Part shown: piece after piece, positions 18,691-29,143 of the stretch
How the letters are laid out: each line of letters starts with the position of its first letter
Position numbering within the stretch: position 1 is the first letter of the stretch
NCBI GenBank assembly: GCA_903915035.1
Contig: CAIWRI010000102.1
Coordinates: forward strand, 1 to 64,000
From: an uncultured Nitrosomonadales bacterium
GTDB lineage: Bacteria > Pseudomonadota > Gammaproteobacteria > Burkholderiales > Gallionellaceae
DNA: 64,000 nucleotides
Direction: 5' to 3'
Translations under genes and position numbers: made by a program
Notes under the pieces: model-generated
What the model was told of the DNA's origin: nothing
The model's database searches: none
Seen by the model: the letters and a program-made list of their open reading frames with translations, nothing else

Positions 18691-19911
18691 TTATCGTTCA
18701 ATAGCCAGCGCAACGCCCATTCCGCCACCGATACATAACGATGCCAGACCCTTTTTCGCATCGCGACGTACCATTTCATGCACCAGTGTAACCAGTACAC
18801 GCGCACCACTCGCACCAATCGGATGACCGATGGCAATAGCCCCGCCATTGACGTTGATTTTTGTGGTATCCCAGCCCAAATCACGGTTAACAGCGATTGC
18901 CTGAGCTGCGAAAGCCTCATTGATTTCCATCAGATCCAGATCGTCGATGCTCCAGTCGGCTTTTTCCAGGCAGCGACGGCTGGCTGAAATCGGACCTAAA
19001 CCCATGACACTAGGATCAATGCCGGTCGCAGCGTAAGCCTTGATGGTCGCCAATGGGGTCAAACCAAGTTCTTTTGCCTTGCTGCCTGACATCAGCATTA
19101 CCATTGCTGCGCCATCGTTGATGCCGGATGCGTTGCCGGCTGTGACGGAACCTGCCTTATCGAAGGCCGGACGCAAACCGGCCATCATTTCAAGCGTGGT
19201 GCCGTGACGAGGATATTCATCAGCTGAGACGACTGTATCGCCCTTTTTGCCTTTAATGGTATGAGGCGCGATTTCATCGACAAACTTACCCGCTTTTTGC
19301 GCCGCTTCTGCCTTGTTCTGAGAAGCACAGGCAAACTCATCCTGGTCTGCGCGTGTGATGCCGTACTGCTTCGCAACATTTTCAGCTGTCACGCCCATGT
19401 GGTAGTCATTGTAGACATCCCACAAACCATCCGCGATCATCGTATCAGTCAGTTTGCCATCGCCCATACGCATACCATTGCGTGAACCCAGCAATACGTG
19501 AGGTGACATGCTCATGCTCTCCTGCCCGCCTGCGATGACGACTTCAGCATCGCCACTTTTAATTGCCTGTGCGCCCAGCATGATCGCTTTGAGGCTTGAA
19601 CCGCAAACCATGTTTATCGTGATGGCAGGTACATCATGCGGTAATCCCGCTTTGATGACCGACTGGCGAGCCGGATTTTGTCCTGAACCGGCAGTCAAAA
19701 CCTGACCCAGTATGACTTCATTTACCTGATCGCCCTTGAGGCCGGTGCGTTCAAGCAGGCTGCGTATCACGGTCACACCCAGATCAACAGCAGAAACATT
19801 ACCAAATGCGCCGCCAAATTTTCCTACTGCGGTTCTTGCTGCTGCAACAATTACTACGCTTTCCATAATATTCCCCCTGGTTTTTGAATTAGATTGATAA
19901 AAAAATGACAC
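18691..19911 (-). CDS. phaA: Acetyl-CoA acetyltransferase (beta-ketothiolase); start probably the internal Met of [19 protein letters not shown]
   Basis: [64 protein letters not shown]. Confidence 0.94.
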   Translation of the reverse strand: MSFFYQSNSKTRGNIMESVVIVAAARTAVGKFGGAFGNVSAVDLGVTVIRSLLERTGLKGDQVNEVILGQVLTAGSGQNPARQSVIKAGLPHDVPAITINMVCGSSLKAIMLGAQAIKSGDAEVVIAGGQESMSMSPHVLLGSRNGMRMGDGKLTDTMIADGLWDVYNDYHMGVTAENVAKQYGITRADQDEFACASQNKAEAAQKAGKFVDEIAPHTIKGKKGDTVVSADEYPRHGTTLEMMAGLRPAFDKAGSVTAGNASGINDGAAMVMLMSGSKAKELGLTPLATIKAYAATGIDPSVMGLGPISASRRCLEKADWSIDDLDLMEINEAFAAQAIAVNRDLGWDTTKINVNGGAIAIGHPIGASGARVLVTLVHEMVRRDAKKGLASLCIGGGMGVALAIER

Positions 19912-20118
19912 TCATGTTACAGGTAGAAGTCTATCTCACTGCGACACGTAGTGCCTAATATAAGCCCCTTTTTTGATAAATATAAATTATCGGAGGGCAA
20001 TTTTAAATGCCAGGAACGATATCAATTGACAGCCTTCGGCCTTTCCTTGATGATAGAAACGGATTCGTTTAAATAACGCAGTTCGGGTGATCTAAAATTA
20101 TAATAAGAGGAGATAAGC

Positions 20119-20859
20119 ATGAGCAGAGTAGCGCTGGTAACAGGAGGTATGGGCGGCTTGGGTGAAGCGATTTGCATTAAGTTAGCCGGATTGGGTTACG
20201 AGGTGGTCACGACCTTCAGTCCCGGCAATTCCAGATCAGCACAGTGGCTGGCGGCGATGAAGGAAAACGGCCATGTATTCAGGGCGTATGCTTGTGATGT
20301 CTCCGATTACGATTCTTGCGCAGCCTGCGTCATGCAGATTACGCACGATATAGGACCGGTGGATGTGCTGGTGAACAATGCGGGCATCACGCGCGATATG
20401 ACCTTCAAGAAGATGACCAAAGCCGACTGGGATGCGGTGATTCATACTAATCTCGACTCCACCTTCAATATGACCAAGCAGGTGATGGACGGCATGACCG
20501 ATCGCGGTTGGGGGAGGGTAATCAATATTTCTTCGGTGAACGGACAAAAGGGGGCCTTCGGCCAGACCAACTATGCGGCAGCCAAAGCAGGTATGCACGG
20601 ATTTACCAAGGCATTGGCGCTGGAAGTTGCAAAAAAAGGAGTGACCGTCAATACCATTTCACCGGGTTATATCGGTACCAAGATGGTAATGGCAATTCCC
20701 CGGGAAGTGCTTGAAAGCAAAATTCTGCCGCAAATTCCCCAGGCGCGTCTGGGAAAACCTGATGAAATCGCAGGTCTGGTCGCTTATCTTACCTCCGATG
20801 AGGCTGCTTTTGTAACCGGTGCCAATATTTCTATCAATGGCGGCCAGCACATGTATTAA
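20119..20859 (+). CDS. Second acetoacetyl-CoA reductase (PhaB-like SDR)
   Basis: ALVTGGMGGLGEAICIKL, SSVNGQKGAFGQTNYAAAKAGMHGFTKALALE; close paralog of 17883-18626. Confidence 0.9.
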   Translation: MSRVALVTGGMGGLGEAICIKLAGLGYEVVTTFSPGNSRSAQWLAAMKENGHVFRAYACDVSDYDSCAACVMQITHDIGPVDVLVNNAGITRDMTFKKMTKADWDAVIHTNLDSTFNMTKQVMDGMTDRGWGRVINISSVNGQKGAFGQTNYAAAKAGMHGFTKALALEVAKKGVTVNTISPGYIGTKMVMAIPREVLESKILPQIPQARLGKPDEIAGLVAYLTSDEAAFVTGANISINGGQHMY

Positions 20860-20895
20860 GTTGTTCACGGTTTGAATAAGGCATAAGGTTATAAC

Positions 20896-20921
20896 ACCCC
20901 GGTTGATCATTAAACCGGGGT
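20896..20921 (+). terminator. Hairpin terminator after second phaB
   Basis: ACCCCGGTT-GATCATTA-AACCGGGGT followed by TT. Confidence 0.75.
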
Positions 20922-21138
20922 TTCAGTTCATTGCTGTTTTCGCAATAGTATGCTTTGAAATGAAGTTTGCTGCTGTTGTTCAAAATATATTTATTTGTCT
21001 GAATAATTCCATCAACAGCCCGGTTTTTAATATCAACAGTTGCATCTGGCCGTGTTTTTTCTGTATCGGAACAACGGCTATTTTTGCTTAAGGAGCTAGG
21101 AGCAACGCTGGCTAAGGTCAGACTAATGCTGCTCCGGT

Positions 21139-21278
21139 GTTATCTCGGTGCAAATAAGGTTACCCGTCATGTTTTTTTGCTGCCTCACAGAGGTTGGTGA
21201 TGCCACGGCGAAGTTTTGGATGCCATGGACAAGCTGGCGTTACCTCGGGGAAGTTTGTGTCGTTGTGGTGGTTTGCCG
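21139..21278. repeat. Second degenerate 20-nt tandem array, 7 units (consensus near GNTACCTCGGNGAAGTTTGT)
   Basis: In-register units of exactly 20 nt, e.g. GATGCCACGGCGAAGTTTTG / GATGCCATGGACAAGCTGGC / GTTACCTCGGGGAAGTTTGT. Confidence 0.6.
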
Positions 21279-21528
21279 CTGCCTATTATACGGATAATTG
21301 CACTCACAGGATCGAGTCGATTTTGGTTGAATGACGGTTTTTATTTTTCGGGTTTTTAACCAGCCCCTCAACTGTGTCATCAGTTTTATCCGCACAAACA
21401 GTCGTCATCGACGGCATGATCGTATCCATGGTTTTACTGAATTGGCCGCTTGATTTTTACCTGTTCACTTGTTTTTCAATCAAGAAGATTGCAGCGTATC
21501 TTGTCAGTTAAGCGGATAAACACGCTGA

Positions 21529-23340
21529 TCAGTGGTGTTGGATGAACCACTGCTCCAACATCATTAGCACCCAGATCATGGTGCCATAATAGCCGGAATG
21601 CGTATCGCCATGCAGCCGAATCAATTCATCGATGAATTCCGGACGAATGATATTACGGCTTTTCAGGGAAGACAGGCTATCCTGTGACAGTTGCTGCAAT
21701 GCCTTGTCCGTTTTCAGCCATTCTCCGAAAGGCAGGCCGAAGCCGTGCTTGCTTTTGCTCAAAATTTTATCAGGCAAATAGCCGCGCAGTGCTTCTTTGA
21801 AAAAGTAACGCAAACGGGTGCCCTTCAGTTTTAGTTCAGGGTCAAGTCGTGCAGAAAATGTCACTACGCCGTCGGCCAGCATCGGGAACGCGACATCAAT
21901 TCCTGCGAGTTGGCAGGATTTGATTACTTTTGGCAGATCATTGTCGGCCAGTGTGAACTTCAGATCGAGAGCCAGCATGCGGTTGATCTGAGTTTGAGCA
22001 TCTGCGTCGTGGTATGTTTGTCCTAGTAGTTGAAGCGGATTGCCGGTATCAATTTGGCTTAAAAACTCTGCTGTAAAAATATTGGTGGGCCCCAGTCGGT
22101 CCAGCAGGTTGTAGCTTTCAAGTCGTCCTGGCAGGGGGATAGACGCCTGTTCGATATAGCTCTGTAATTTTCTGAAAGGGGGGATGTTTTTGCTGCCGGG
22201 TAAGCCGAAAGCCAGGGGTTCAATGAGATGCCTGCGCAACGGCGCGGGTATGGATTCATAAAGCGAGAATACTTTCTGCTTGGCATAGCGTGCGTTACCG
22301 CCGAATAATTCATCGCCGCCATCGCCGCCTAGCAAACGTTCTATACCGTCTTCACGCGCCAGTTTCGCGCAGTAATAAGTTGGCACAGCGGAGGCATTGC
22401 CGAAGGGCTGATCATAAATGGAGGCGATTTCGGGGATAGCTTTCGCAACATCAGTCGGTGTGACATAGTATTCATGATGCTGTGTGCCGAAATAGGCGGA
22501 TGCGAGGCGCGCATACGCCATTTCATCGTAACCCTCTGCCGCAAAACCGATGGAATAAGTTGCTGCAGCTTCTCCTGTTGCCTCGCTGAGCATGCCAGCA
22601 AGCGTGGAGCTGTCGGTGCCGCCACTTAAAAAAGTGCCGGTTTTAGCTCCTTGTGCGGCATCTGCAACAGATTTTCGTAAAACGCTGAGAAATTCAGTTT
22701 TGAGTACGTCGAAAGGTGCTTTTTCGGATTCTGAATAATGCATTTTCCAATAGGACTTGACTTCTATCTGTCCTTTTTTGAAGCACAGATATTGTCCCGG
22801 AAGCAGGTGAAATTGACCAAGATAAATTGACTCCGGGCCGGGTATCATGTGAAAAAAGACGTAATCGTAGATGGCTTGCCGGTTTAGTTCAGGCTTGATG
22901 CAAGGATGTTTGCTGATCGCATGCAGTGTTGAGCCGAACACCAGACTTTCTTCCGATACGCTGTAGATCATCGGGGAAATACCGCTGCGATCTGTGGCCA
23001 GGTATGCCGAGTCATCGCGCCCGTCCAGGATGGCTATTGAAAATGCACCAAAGACTGATTCGAAAATGGCCTTTCCCTGTTCCAGATAACCAGAAGCTAA
23101 GGCATGTGCTGCACCTTCAGCTATTGCAAGCTTATTTAACTGCGGATCCTTAAATTGCGGTTTGCCCGAAATCGCGGTAAGTACATTCCGTATTGAAGCG
23201 ACAGTCCCGTTCTTGCCGGTTGCAAGTGCGCCATTGTTTCCGTTTACTGTCTGAGCTCCATGCTTTCCGGCCATTGCCGTAATGATATTTTCAGAGTCAG
23301 CCAGCTTGCCTGACCAGCCACAGATTTCGCTCATACGCAA
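21529..23340 (-). CDS. Asparagine synthase-like amidotransferase with degenerate N-terminal GATase domain
   Basis: Synthetase P-loop FLSGGTDSSTLAGML, LLGGDGGDELFGGNARY; N-terminus MRMSEICGWSGKL lacks Cys2 and usual GHRRLSIID / FNGEIYN motifs. Confidence 0.85.
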   Translation of the reverse strand: MRMSEICGWSGKLADSENIITAMAGKHGAQTVNGNNGALATGKNGTVASIRNVLTAISGKPQFKDPQLNKLAIAEGAAHALASGYLEQGKAIFESVFGAFSIAILDGRDDSAYLATDRSGISPMIYSVSEESLVFGSTLHAISKHPCIKPELNRQAIYDYVFFHMIPGPESIYLGQFHLLPGQYLCFKKGQIEVKSYWKMHYSESEKAPFDVLKTEFLSVLRKSVADAAQGAKTGTFLSGGTDSSTLAGMLSEATGEAAATYSIGFAAEGYDEMAYARLASAYFGTQHHEYYVTPTDVAKAIPEIASIYDQPFGNASAVPTYYCAKLAREDGIERLLGGDGGDELFGGNARYAKQKVFSLYESIPAPLRRHLIEPLAFGLPGSKNIPPFRKLQSYIEQASIPLPGRLESYNLLDRLGPTNIFTAEFLSQIDTGNPLQLLGQTYHDADAQTQINRMLALDLKFTLADNDLPKVIKSCQLAGIDVAFPMLADGVVTFSARLDPELKLKGTRLRYFFKEALRGYLPDKILSKSKHGFGLPFGEWLKTDKALQQLSQDSLSSLKSRNIIRPEFIDELIRLHGDTHSGYYGTMIWVLMMLEQWFIQHH

Positions 23341-23367
23341 AATTCCTTTTCGGGGTAGGATAGGGTG

Positions 23368-24603
23368 TCATACCAGCACCTCAAGTGCATTTGGATGACT
23401 TAAAAAAGCACCGGGACTGGCAGTCAGGCCATAGGCTCCTGACTGAAATACCACGACCAGATCCCCGATATCGGCAACCGGCATTTCCATTTTGTCGGCC
23501 AGTATATCGAGCGGCGTGCACAGCGAACCTACGATTGAGACGAACTCCCTGTTCGTTGCTTGCATTTTGTTGCCTATGGCGACCGGATAATTTTTTCGGA
23601 TCACTTGCCCGAAATTGCCTGATGCGGCCAGATGATGGTGTAGTCCGCCATCGGTGATAAGATAAACTTGTTCGCGCGAGATTTTTTTGTCAAGTACGCG
23701 GCAAACGTAAATGCCGGCTTCACCGACCAGATAGCGACCTAATTCGATGACCAGTTGAGCGTCAGGCAGAAATTGTCTCGCTCTGGGCAGAAGTTGCGCA
23801 AGATTTTTGCCGATTGCTGAAACATCTAAAGGCTGTTCGCCTGGGAAATAGGGTATGCCGAAGCCGCCACCGATATTAAGCAGTTTGACTGGCCCCGGCG
23901 CATCGCGGGAAAGCCGGATGGCCAGATCAATCGTCTTTTCCTGAGCTTCCATGATGGACTCAGCCTTCAGGTTCTGCGAGCCGCCGAAAATGTGAAAACC
24001 CATGAAGTCGAGATTAAGCTTACCCATTTGTTTGAGCATTTCAGGAACCCGTTCTGCATCAACCCCGAACTGTTTGGCCCCCCCGCCCATTTTCATGCCT
24101 GAGGATTTAAGTTCGAAATCAGGATTAACGCGAATGGCAACTTTAGGCCGGTAACCTAGCGATAGACCGATTCGATTCGCGCTGGTCATTTCACGTTCGG
24201 ATTCGAGATTAATTACGATACCCGCAGCAATAGCGCAGGCAAGCTCGTTTTCAGTTTTTCCGGGGCCGGCGAAGCTGATGTTTCCAGTTGCAGTCACCGT
24301 GTCCAGCGCAACTTGCATTTCACCGCCGGAGGCAATATCCAGGCCATCTACCAATGAAGCCATATGCTGCACGACGGCCGGCATCGGATTGGCTTTCATT
24401 GCATAGTGCAGATGGACTTCCGGGGGCAGATTTTCACGCAGAAAGCGGACCTTTTCAGTTAATAAATGACGGTCATACGCGTAAAACGGTGTTCTCCCGA
24501 CGCGCTGTGCCAGACGCGTCAGCGGCAGTCCGCCGATCTGCATGCAGTTTCCCGCAATAGGGAATGTGGTGAGCGGGTAATGAACGGGTTTTATTGTTGT
24601 CAT
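23368..24603 (-). CDS. Pyridoxal-dependent decarboxylase, exosortase A system-associated type
   Basis: TPFYAYDRHLL, HYAMKANPMPAVVQHM, LLNIGGGFGIPY, IELGRYLVGEAGIYV. Confidence 0.9.
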   Translation of the reverse strand: MTTIKPVHYPLTTFPIAGNCMQIGGLPLTRLAQRVGRTPFYAYDRHLLTEKVRFLRENLPPEVHLHYAMKANPMPAVVQHMASLVDGLDIASGGEMQVALDTVTATGNISFAGPGKTENELACAIAAGIVINLESEREMTSANRIGLSLGYRPKVAIRVNPDFELKSSGMKMGGGAKQFGVDAERVPEMLKQMGKLNLDFMGFHIFGGSQNLKAESIMEAQEKTIDLAIRLSRDAPGPVKLLNIGGGFGIPYFPGEQPLDVSAIGKNLAQLLPRARQFLPDAQLVIELGRYLVGEAGIYVCRVLDKKISREQVYLITDGGLHHHLAASGNFGQVIRKNYPVAIGNKMQATNREFVSIVGSLCTPLDILADKMEMPVADIGDLVVVFQSGAYGLTASPGAFLSHPNALEVLV

Positions 24604-24648
24604 GGTTTCGCTTTATTCCGGAATCGTGGCAATGTATGACAGTCTATG

Positions 24649-25656
24649 TTAACGCCGGGAATCAATCAAGACTGTGACGGGGTTGGTTCTGGAAAGATTG
24701 CCGAGCATGCGCAGTGCAAAGCGTGTGATCGAGACATCCCAGGGTGTGAAACGAGGCAGTTGGAACAGATCGCCTCCCTGTGTTGCAACTCCCCATGAGG
24801 TGCTAACTGCAGCATCGAAACCTAATTCTTTTACTATCTTCACATGAGCTGCATGATAGTCGGTTTGCGGCTGTCCATTGGGATAGGCAAAGGTTCTGAT
24901 CTGTTTTCCTGTCAAGCTTTCAAGATATGCTTTGCCATTCATAATTTCATTTTTTGCGGTTTGCCGGTCGATGCTGGCCAGAATAGGGTGATATACCGTA
25001 TGGCCGCCGATCTCCATGCCGGAATCGCTCAATAGTCGTACTTGTTCGCTTCGCATCATCAAGTCTTTGGGCAACTCGACTGAGGTCAGATCACTGATCG
25101 CTTCGACCATATTTTTTCTTTTTTCTGGCGGCAGGTGTTTTAGTCTGGCAAGAATAATGTCTATCACCTCACGCCTTTGATTGATTGTATTCAGCGGGAA
25201 TTTTTCAAGTTCAAGCATAGTCAGTTCGATGCTGTTTCCCTGAGCCATTCTGATGCTTTCAATAATGCAGTCATTAAACATCATTCCACCGTCCAGATAC
25301 CCGGTCGCAATGAAAAATGTGGCCGGAATATGGTGTTTCTTCAGGATAGGCAGCGCAATCTCAACGTTGTCCGCATACCCGTCGTCGAAGGTGATGCAGG
25401 CAGCCCTTGCCGGAAGAGAGCCGGATTTCAGCCCCTCAACAGCTTCAGTTAAAGGGAGAATGTTAAAGATTCCAGCAAGCAGTTGCATTTGTGCATCGAA
25501 TCTTGCCGCATCCACTTCCGCTGGAAACAGTGGATCAGGCACGCTCAGTACCCGATGGTAGAGCAATATGGACAGGCGGGCATTTTTTCCTGCAGGAGAG
25601 AGGAGCGATCCGGTCACCCTCAGGGGAAATTCCGGGAAGATTTTTCTTTTTATCAT
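24649..25656 (-). CDS. Polysaccharide deacetylase family protein
   Basis: LLYHRVL, ITFDDGYADNVEIALPIL, GMEIGGHTVYHPIL. Confidence 0.9.
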   Translation of the reverse strand: MIKRKIFPEFPLRVTGSLLSPAGKNARLSILLYHRVLSVPDPLFPAEVDAARFDAQMQLLAGIFNILPLTEAVEGLKSGSLPARAACITFDDGYADNVEIALPILKKHHIPATFFIATGYLDGGMMFNDCIIESIRMAQGNSIELTMLELEKFPLNTINQRREVIDIILARLKHLPPEKRKNMVEAISDLTSVELPKDLMMRSEQVRLLSDSGMEIGGHTVYHPILASIDRQTAKNEIMNGKAYLESLTGKQIRTFAYPNGQPQTDYHAAHVKIVKELGFDAAVSTSWGVATQGGDLFQLPRFTPWDVSITRFALRMLGNLSRTNPVTVLIDSRR

Positions 25657-25872
25657 TATTTATTCCGTCGTCAGATTGGGAGAATGCATATCAGATTTTG
25701 TGTTGTATATACTTTGCATCATGATTTATGAGGCAGATTCAACTATACAAATGTTAACTAAAATTCAGCTGGGAAACTGCATTAAAAGCACAACTGCTTA
25801 AAAGTGCATTACATCGTTCAGATTTACCCTATAAAAAATCAGCATTCGCTGATAGTAATCCTGTGAAAATAA

Positions 25873-25888
25873 CGGCACAATTACTGCT
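25873..25888 (+). promoter_or_regulatory. Candidate sigma-54 (-24/-12) promoter upstream of the TPR lipoprotein gene
   Basis: CGGCACAATTACTGCT: GG and GC separated by exactly 10 nt. Confidence 0.4.
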
Positions 25889-26159
25889 CAAAATGGTCTT
25901 TTCGCATTTCAGTATTAGCCATTTTTATCTTATTTTACTACGGTAAATAAACGTCATGTTAAACCGGAATAGGGCGATTATGTATCTCACATTTTTAAGA
26001 ATAACACGTTTTATTGAAAGTTATCGTTACTAGCGAAAGAGAATTTATTTTACAAAGAGACATGGTATTTAGCCGGTATGATGCTTTTACAGTGATAGTG
26101 TGCCGGGCGGGCAGCTGCATCGTTCGTGCATATTTTATTCAACTTAACAGGGGTATTTT

Positions 26160-29060
26160 ATGTTATCCGTAAAGACAGATTCAGATGTTATTTTCGCTGG
26201 TAGTCCCGATGGGTACATTCAGTGTGGAAAATCTGTTCGCAGTTCAAATTCCGGGCCAACTTTTCCAGGAACAAAAAAGTTTTCTGTCCAAAATAATCGA
26301 TATATTTCCTTCTTAATGCAATCCCTGATTTTAGTCGCAGCTGTATCAGGGTGCAGTAAAACGCAGTCGAGTCAAGACTACTTCAAAGATGCGCAAGGCT
26401 ATCATGTTAAGGGTGATGACAAGTCAGCTGTTATTCAGTTGAAAAATGCATTGCAAAAGGATGCGGGCAATGGTGAAGCACGCTATCTGCTGGGTACCAT
26501 TTACATTAACATCGGAAATCTTGCGGCAGGGGAAGATGAGTTGCACAAGGCGCTTCTAAACGTTCAGGAGAAAGATAAAGTACAAAATGCGCTAGGACAA
26601 ATATATCTCGGGCGAGGAGAATTCCAGAAAATAATTGACGAAATTAATCCTACGCCGCAGATGACGGGGCGGACTTTGGCAGGGCTTTTTGTGTTGCGCG
26701 GAGAGGCCTATCTCGGACTGAAAAAATCCGATGCGGCAAAGACTGCCTTTAATGACTCACTCAAGACAGTACCTGGTTTCGCCGATGCGCTCCTGGGACA
26801 GGCGCGTCTGGCAGCCTTTGGCAATAATCCTGATGAGGCCATGACGCTGGTTGATCAGGTAATTGCCGGCGAATCCGGAAATGTCAAGGCATGGGTGACG
26901 AAAGGTGATCTGTTTCGCGCGCGGTCCGACCTTGGCGGTGCAATGAAAGCCTACAGGCAGGTCTTGATGAGTGATGGTAATAATATTGCTGCCCATTTGA
27001 GTCTGGCATCACTGAATCTTGAGGCCGGCAAGATAGATGCGGCTCAGCAGGAAGTCGATGCTCTTCTTAAAGTGCAGCCAAATAATCTTATGGGAGCATA
27101 TCTGCAGGCCGTATTGCATTTTCGCCAGGGGAAATTTACAGCTGCAAGAGATGAATTACTGCAGGTTTTAAGGAGTGCACCGGATCATATGCCTAGTGTT
27201 CTGCTGATGAGTGCTGTTGATAATGCACTTGGATCTTATGAGGAAGCGCAAAAAAATCTTAGCAGATTTGTCGAAGTATTTCCGAACAATATCTATGCAC
27301 GCAAAAGGCTCGCTGAAACGCAGTTGAAGATGAAACAGCCGGATGCCGCTCTAAAAACGCTTGCGCCACTGTTGAATGAGACACATCAGAATACGCAGGC
27401 CAATGCGATTGCAACAGCGGCTTATATGCAAACGGGTGAGTATGACAAAGCGGCCCAGTATCTGGAAAGTGGCGTTTCTGAAGCCCCTAAAAATGCCTTA
27501 TTGCGTACTCAGTTGGGGCTGAGCCGCCTGGCTGGTGGACAGACTGAACGTGCAGTTGCCGATCTTGAAGCCGCAGCCAAACTTGATCCGGCTCAGCTTA
27601 ATGCAGAGAATATTCTGGCGCTGACTTATCTCGGCAAGAAAGATTACGATCATGCCCTCTCAACTACGCAGACCATGATAAAAAAGGAGCCAAAAAATTC
27701 GGCATTTTATAATCTGCAAGGGGCAGCTTATGTCGGAAAGAAAGACTTTTCAATAGCCAGAAAGTGTTTTGAGACAGCACTTGCTGTTGATGCAGCCAAT
27801 ATTCCGGCGGCGATTAATCTGGGTCAACTGGACATGAAGGATAATCAGCCACAAGTAGCACGTAAACGATTCGAAGATATCCTGGCCATTGACAAAAACA
27901 ATGTTCAGGCGATGTTGTATCTTTCTTTTATTGCAAGTAACGCCGGGCAGGAAAAAGAGTTTGTAGGCTGGCTTGAACGGGCCACGAAAGCCAATCCGGC
28001 TGCGATGCCGCCATGGGTCGGATTGACGGGCTATTATGTGCAACAGAAAAACCAGAAAGAGGCTCTCGCGCAGGCGCAGGCAGCCGTGACTGCGAATCCG
28101 AAGAGTTCAGCCGCTCTGGATTTACTGGGTTCGACTCAGTTTGCGACTGGTCAGACAAAGAGCGCTGTTGCAACATTCACCAGGCTGGTTGAGCTCGTGC
28201 CGAGATCACCGCTCGCATACTACCGACTGGGTATCGCCCAGGCGGTGGATAAAGATGATGTTTCAGCTGCGACTTCGTTTAGCCGTGCGTTGGCGTTGAA
28301 GCCTGATTATGTTGGTGCGGTCAATGCCCTGGTCGCATTGAATATTAGAGGCGGTAAATACAGTGTGGCGCAACGTGCATCGCGAAATTTTCAAACTTTA
28401 TATCCAAAGTCGCCTGAGGGATTGCTACTTGAGGGGGATGTGGAAATGGCGCAGAAGCATTATGAACAGTCCGCAATGCTATATACCCAAGCGCAGAAAG
28501 TTGTGGGAACGACAGCCGGCGCAATCAAACTGCATCGAGCCACAAGCCTTAACGGGAAGGGCGAGCAGGCGGATGTTCTGTTGATGCATTGGCTGAGCTT
28601 ACACCCTGTCGATCAAATTGCTCGAATCTATTTTGCGAGCGAGCTCTTTAATGAAGGCCGCAGTATAGAGGCTACAGAACAATACCAGATACTGCTCGGG
28701 AAGAATCCGGATAATCTCGCTGCACTCAATAACCTTGCCGTGCTGTATCAGAAGGCCAATGATCCAAAAGCGGAAGAAACTGCCCGGCATGCCTATAAGC
28801 TTGCCCCGGGAAGTACTCAAATCATGGATACGTTGGGCTGGATACTGGTAGCACAGAATGATATTAAGGGAGGATTAGACTTGTTGCAAAAAGCTGTATC
28901 CCTGGATTCAGCTGCGCCAACCATCCATTACCACTATGCCGTCGCGCTCGTCAAAGCAGGAGATAAAGTGAAGGCACGCCAGGAACTTAAGCAACTACTT
29001 GATTCAGGAAGTAAATTTTCGGGGATTGATGAGGCGAAAGCACTTCTTGGACAATTGTAA
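26160..29060 (+). CDS. prsT: PEP-CTERM system TPR-repeat lipoprotein (PrsT-like); true start may be the internal Met at 26316 or another upstream codon
   Basis: Lipobox-like LVAAVSGC, tandem TPR units throughout, GNGEARYLLGTIYINIGNLAAGEDELHKAL; locus context. Confidence 0.88.
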   Translation: MLSVKTDSDVIFAGSPDGYIQCGKSVRSSNSGPTFPGTKKFSVQNNRYISFLMQSLILVAAVSGCSKTQSSQDYFKDAQGYHVKGDDKSAVIQLKNALQKDAGNGEARYLLGTIYINIGNLAAGEDELHKALLNVQEKDKVQNALGQIYLGRGEFQKIIDEINPTPQMTGRTLAGLFVLRGEAYLGLKKSDAAKTAFNDSLKTVPGFADALLGQARLAAFGNNPDEAMTLVDQVIAGESGNVKAWVTKGDLFRARSDLGGAMKAYRQVLMSDGNNIAAHLSLASLNLEAGKIDAAQQEVDALLKVQPNNLMGAYLQAVLHFRQGKFTAARDELLQVLRSAPDHMPSVLLMSAVDNALGSYEEAQKNLSRFVEVFPNNIYARKRLAETQLKMKQPDAALKTLAPLLNETHQNTQANAIATAAYMQTGEYDKAAQYLESGVSEAPKNALLRTQLGLSRLAGGQTERAVADLEAAAKLDPAQLNAENILALTYLGKKDYDHALSTTQTMIKKEPKNSAFYNLQGAAYVGKKDFSIARKCFETALAVDAANIPAAINLGQLDMKDNQPQVARKRFEDILAIDKNNVQAMLYLSFIASNAGQEKEFVGWLERATKANPAAMPPWVGLTGYYVQQKNQKEALAQAQAAVTANPKSSAALDLLGSTQFATGQTKSAVATFTRLVELVPRSPLAYYRLGIAQAVDKDDVSAATSFSRALALKPDYVGAVNALVALNIRGGKYSVAQRASRNFQTLYPKSPEGLLLEGDVEMAQKHYEQSAMLYTQAQKVVGTTAGAIKLHRATSLNGKGEQADVLLMHWLSLHPVDQIARIYFASELFNEGRSIEATEQYQILLGKNPDNLAALNNLAVLYQKANDPKAEETARHAYKLAPGSTQIMDTLGWILVAQNDIKGGLDLLQKAVSLDSAAPTIHYHYAVALVKAGDKVKARQELKQLLDSGSKFSGIDEAKALLGQL

Positions 29061-29143
29061 AATTTCCCGACTATGTTGGTTTCTCAAGTATGAAAGTCAA
29101 AATGGCGATATATCATGGATAAAAAATTTATACATGCCCAAAT

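Noticed and set aside
26091-26130. Possible sigma-54 site close to prsT (GCCGGGCGGGCAGCTGCAT)
   Set aside because: GG-N10-GC can be forced, but flanking bases do not fit TGGCAC/TTGC; the site at 25873 is better.
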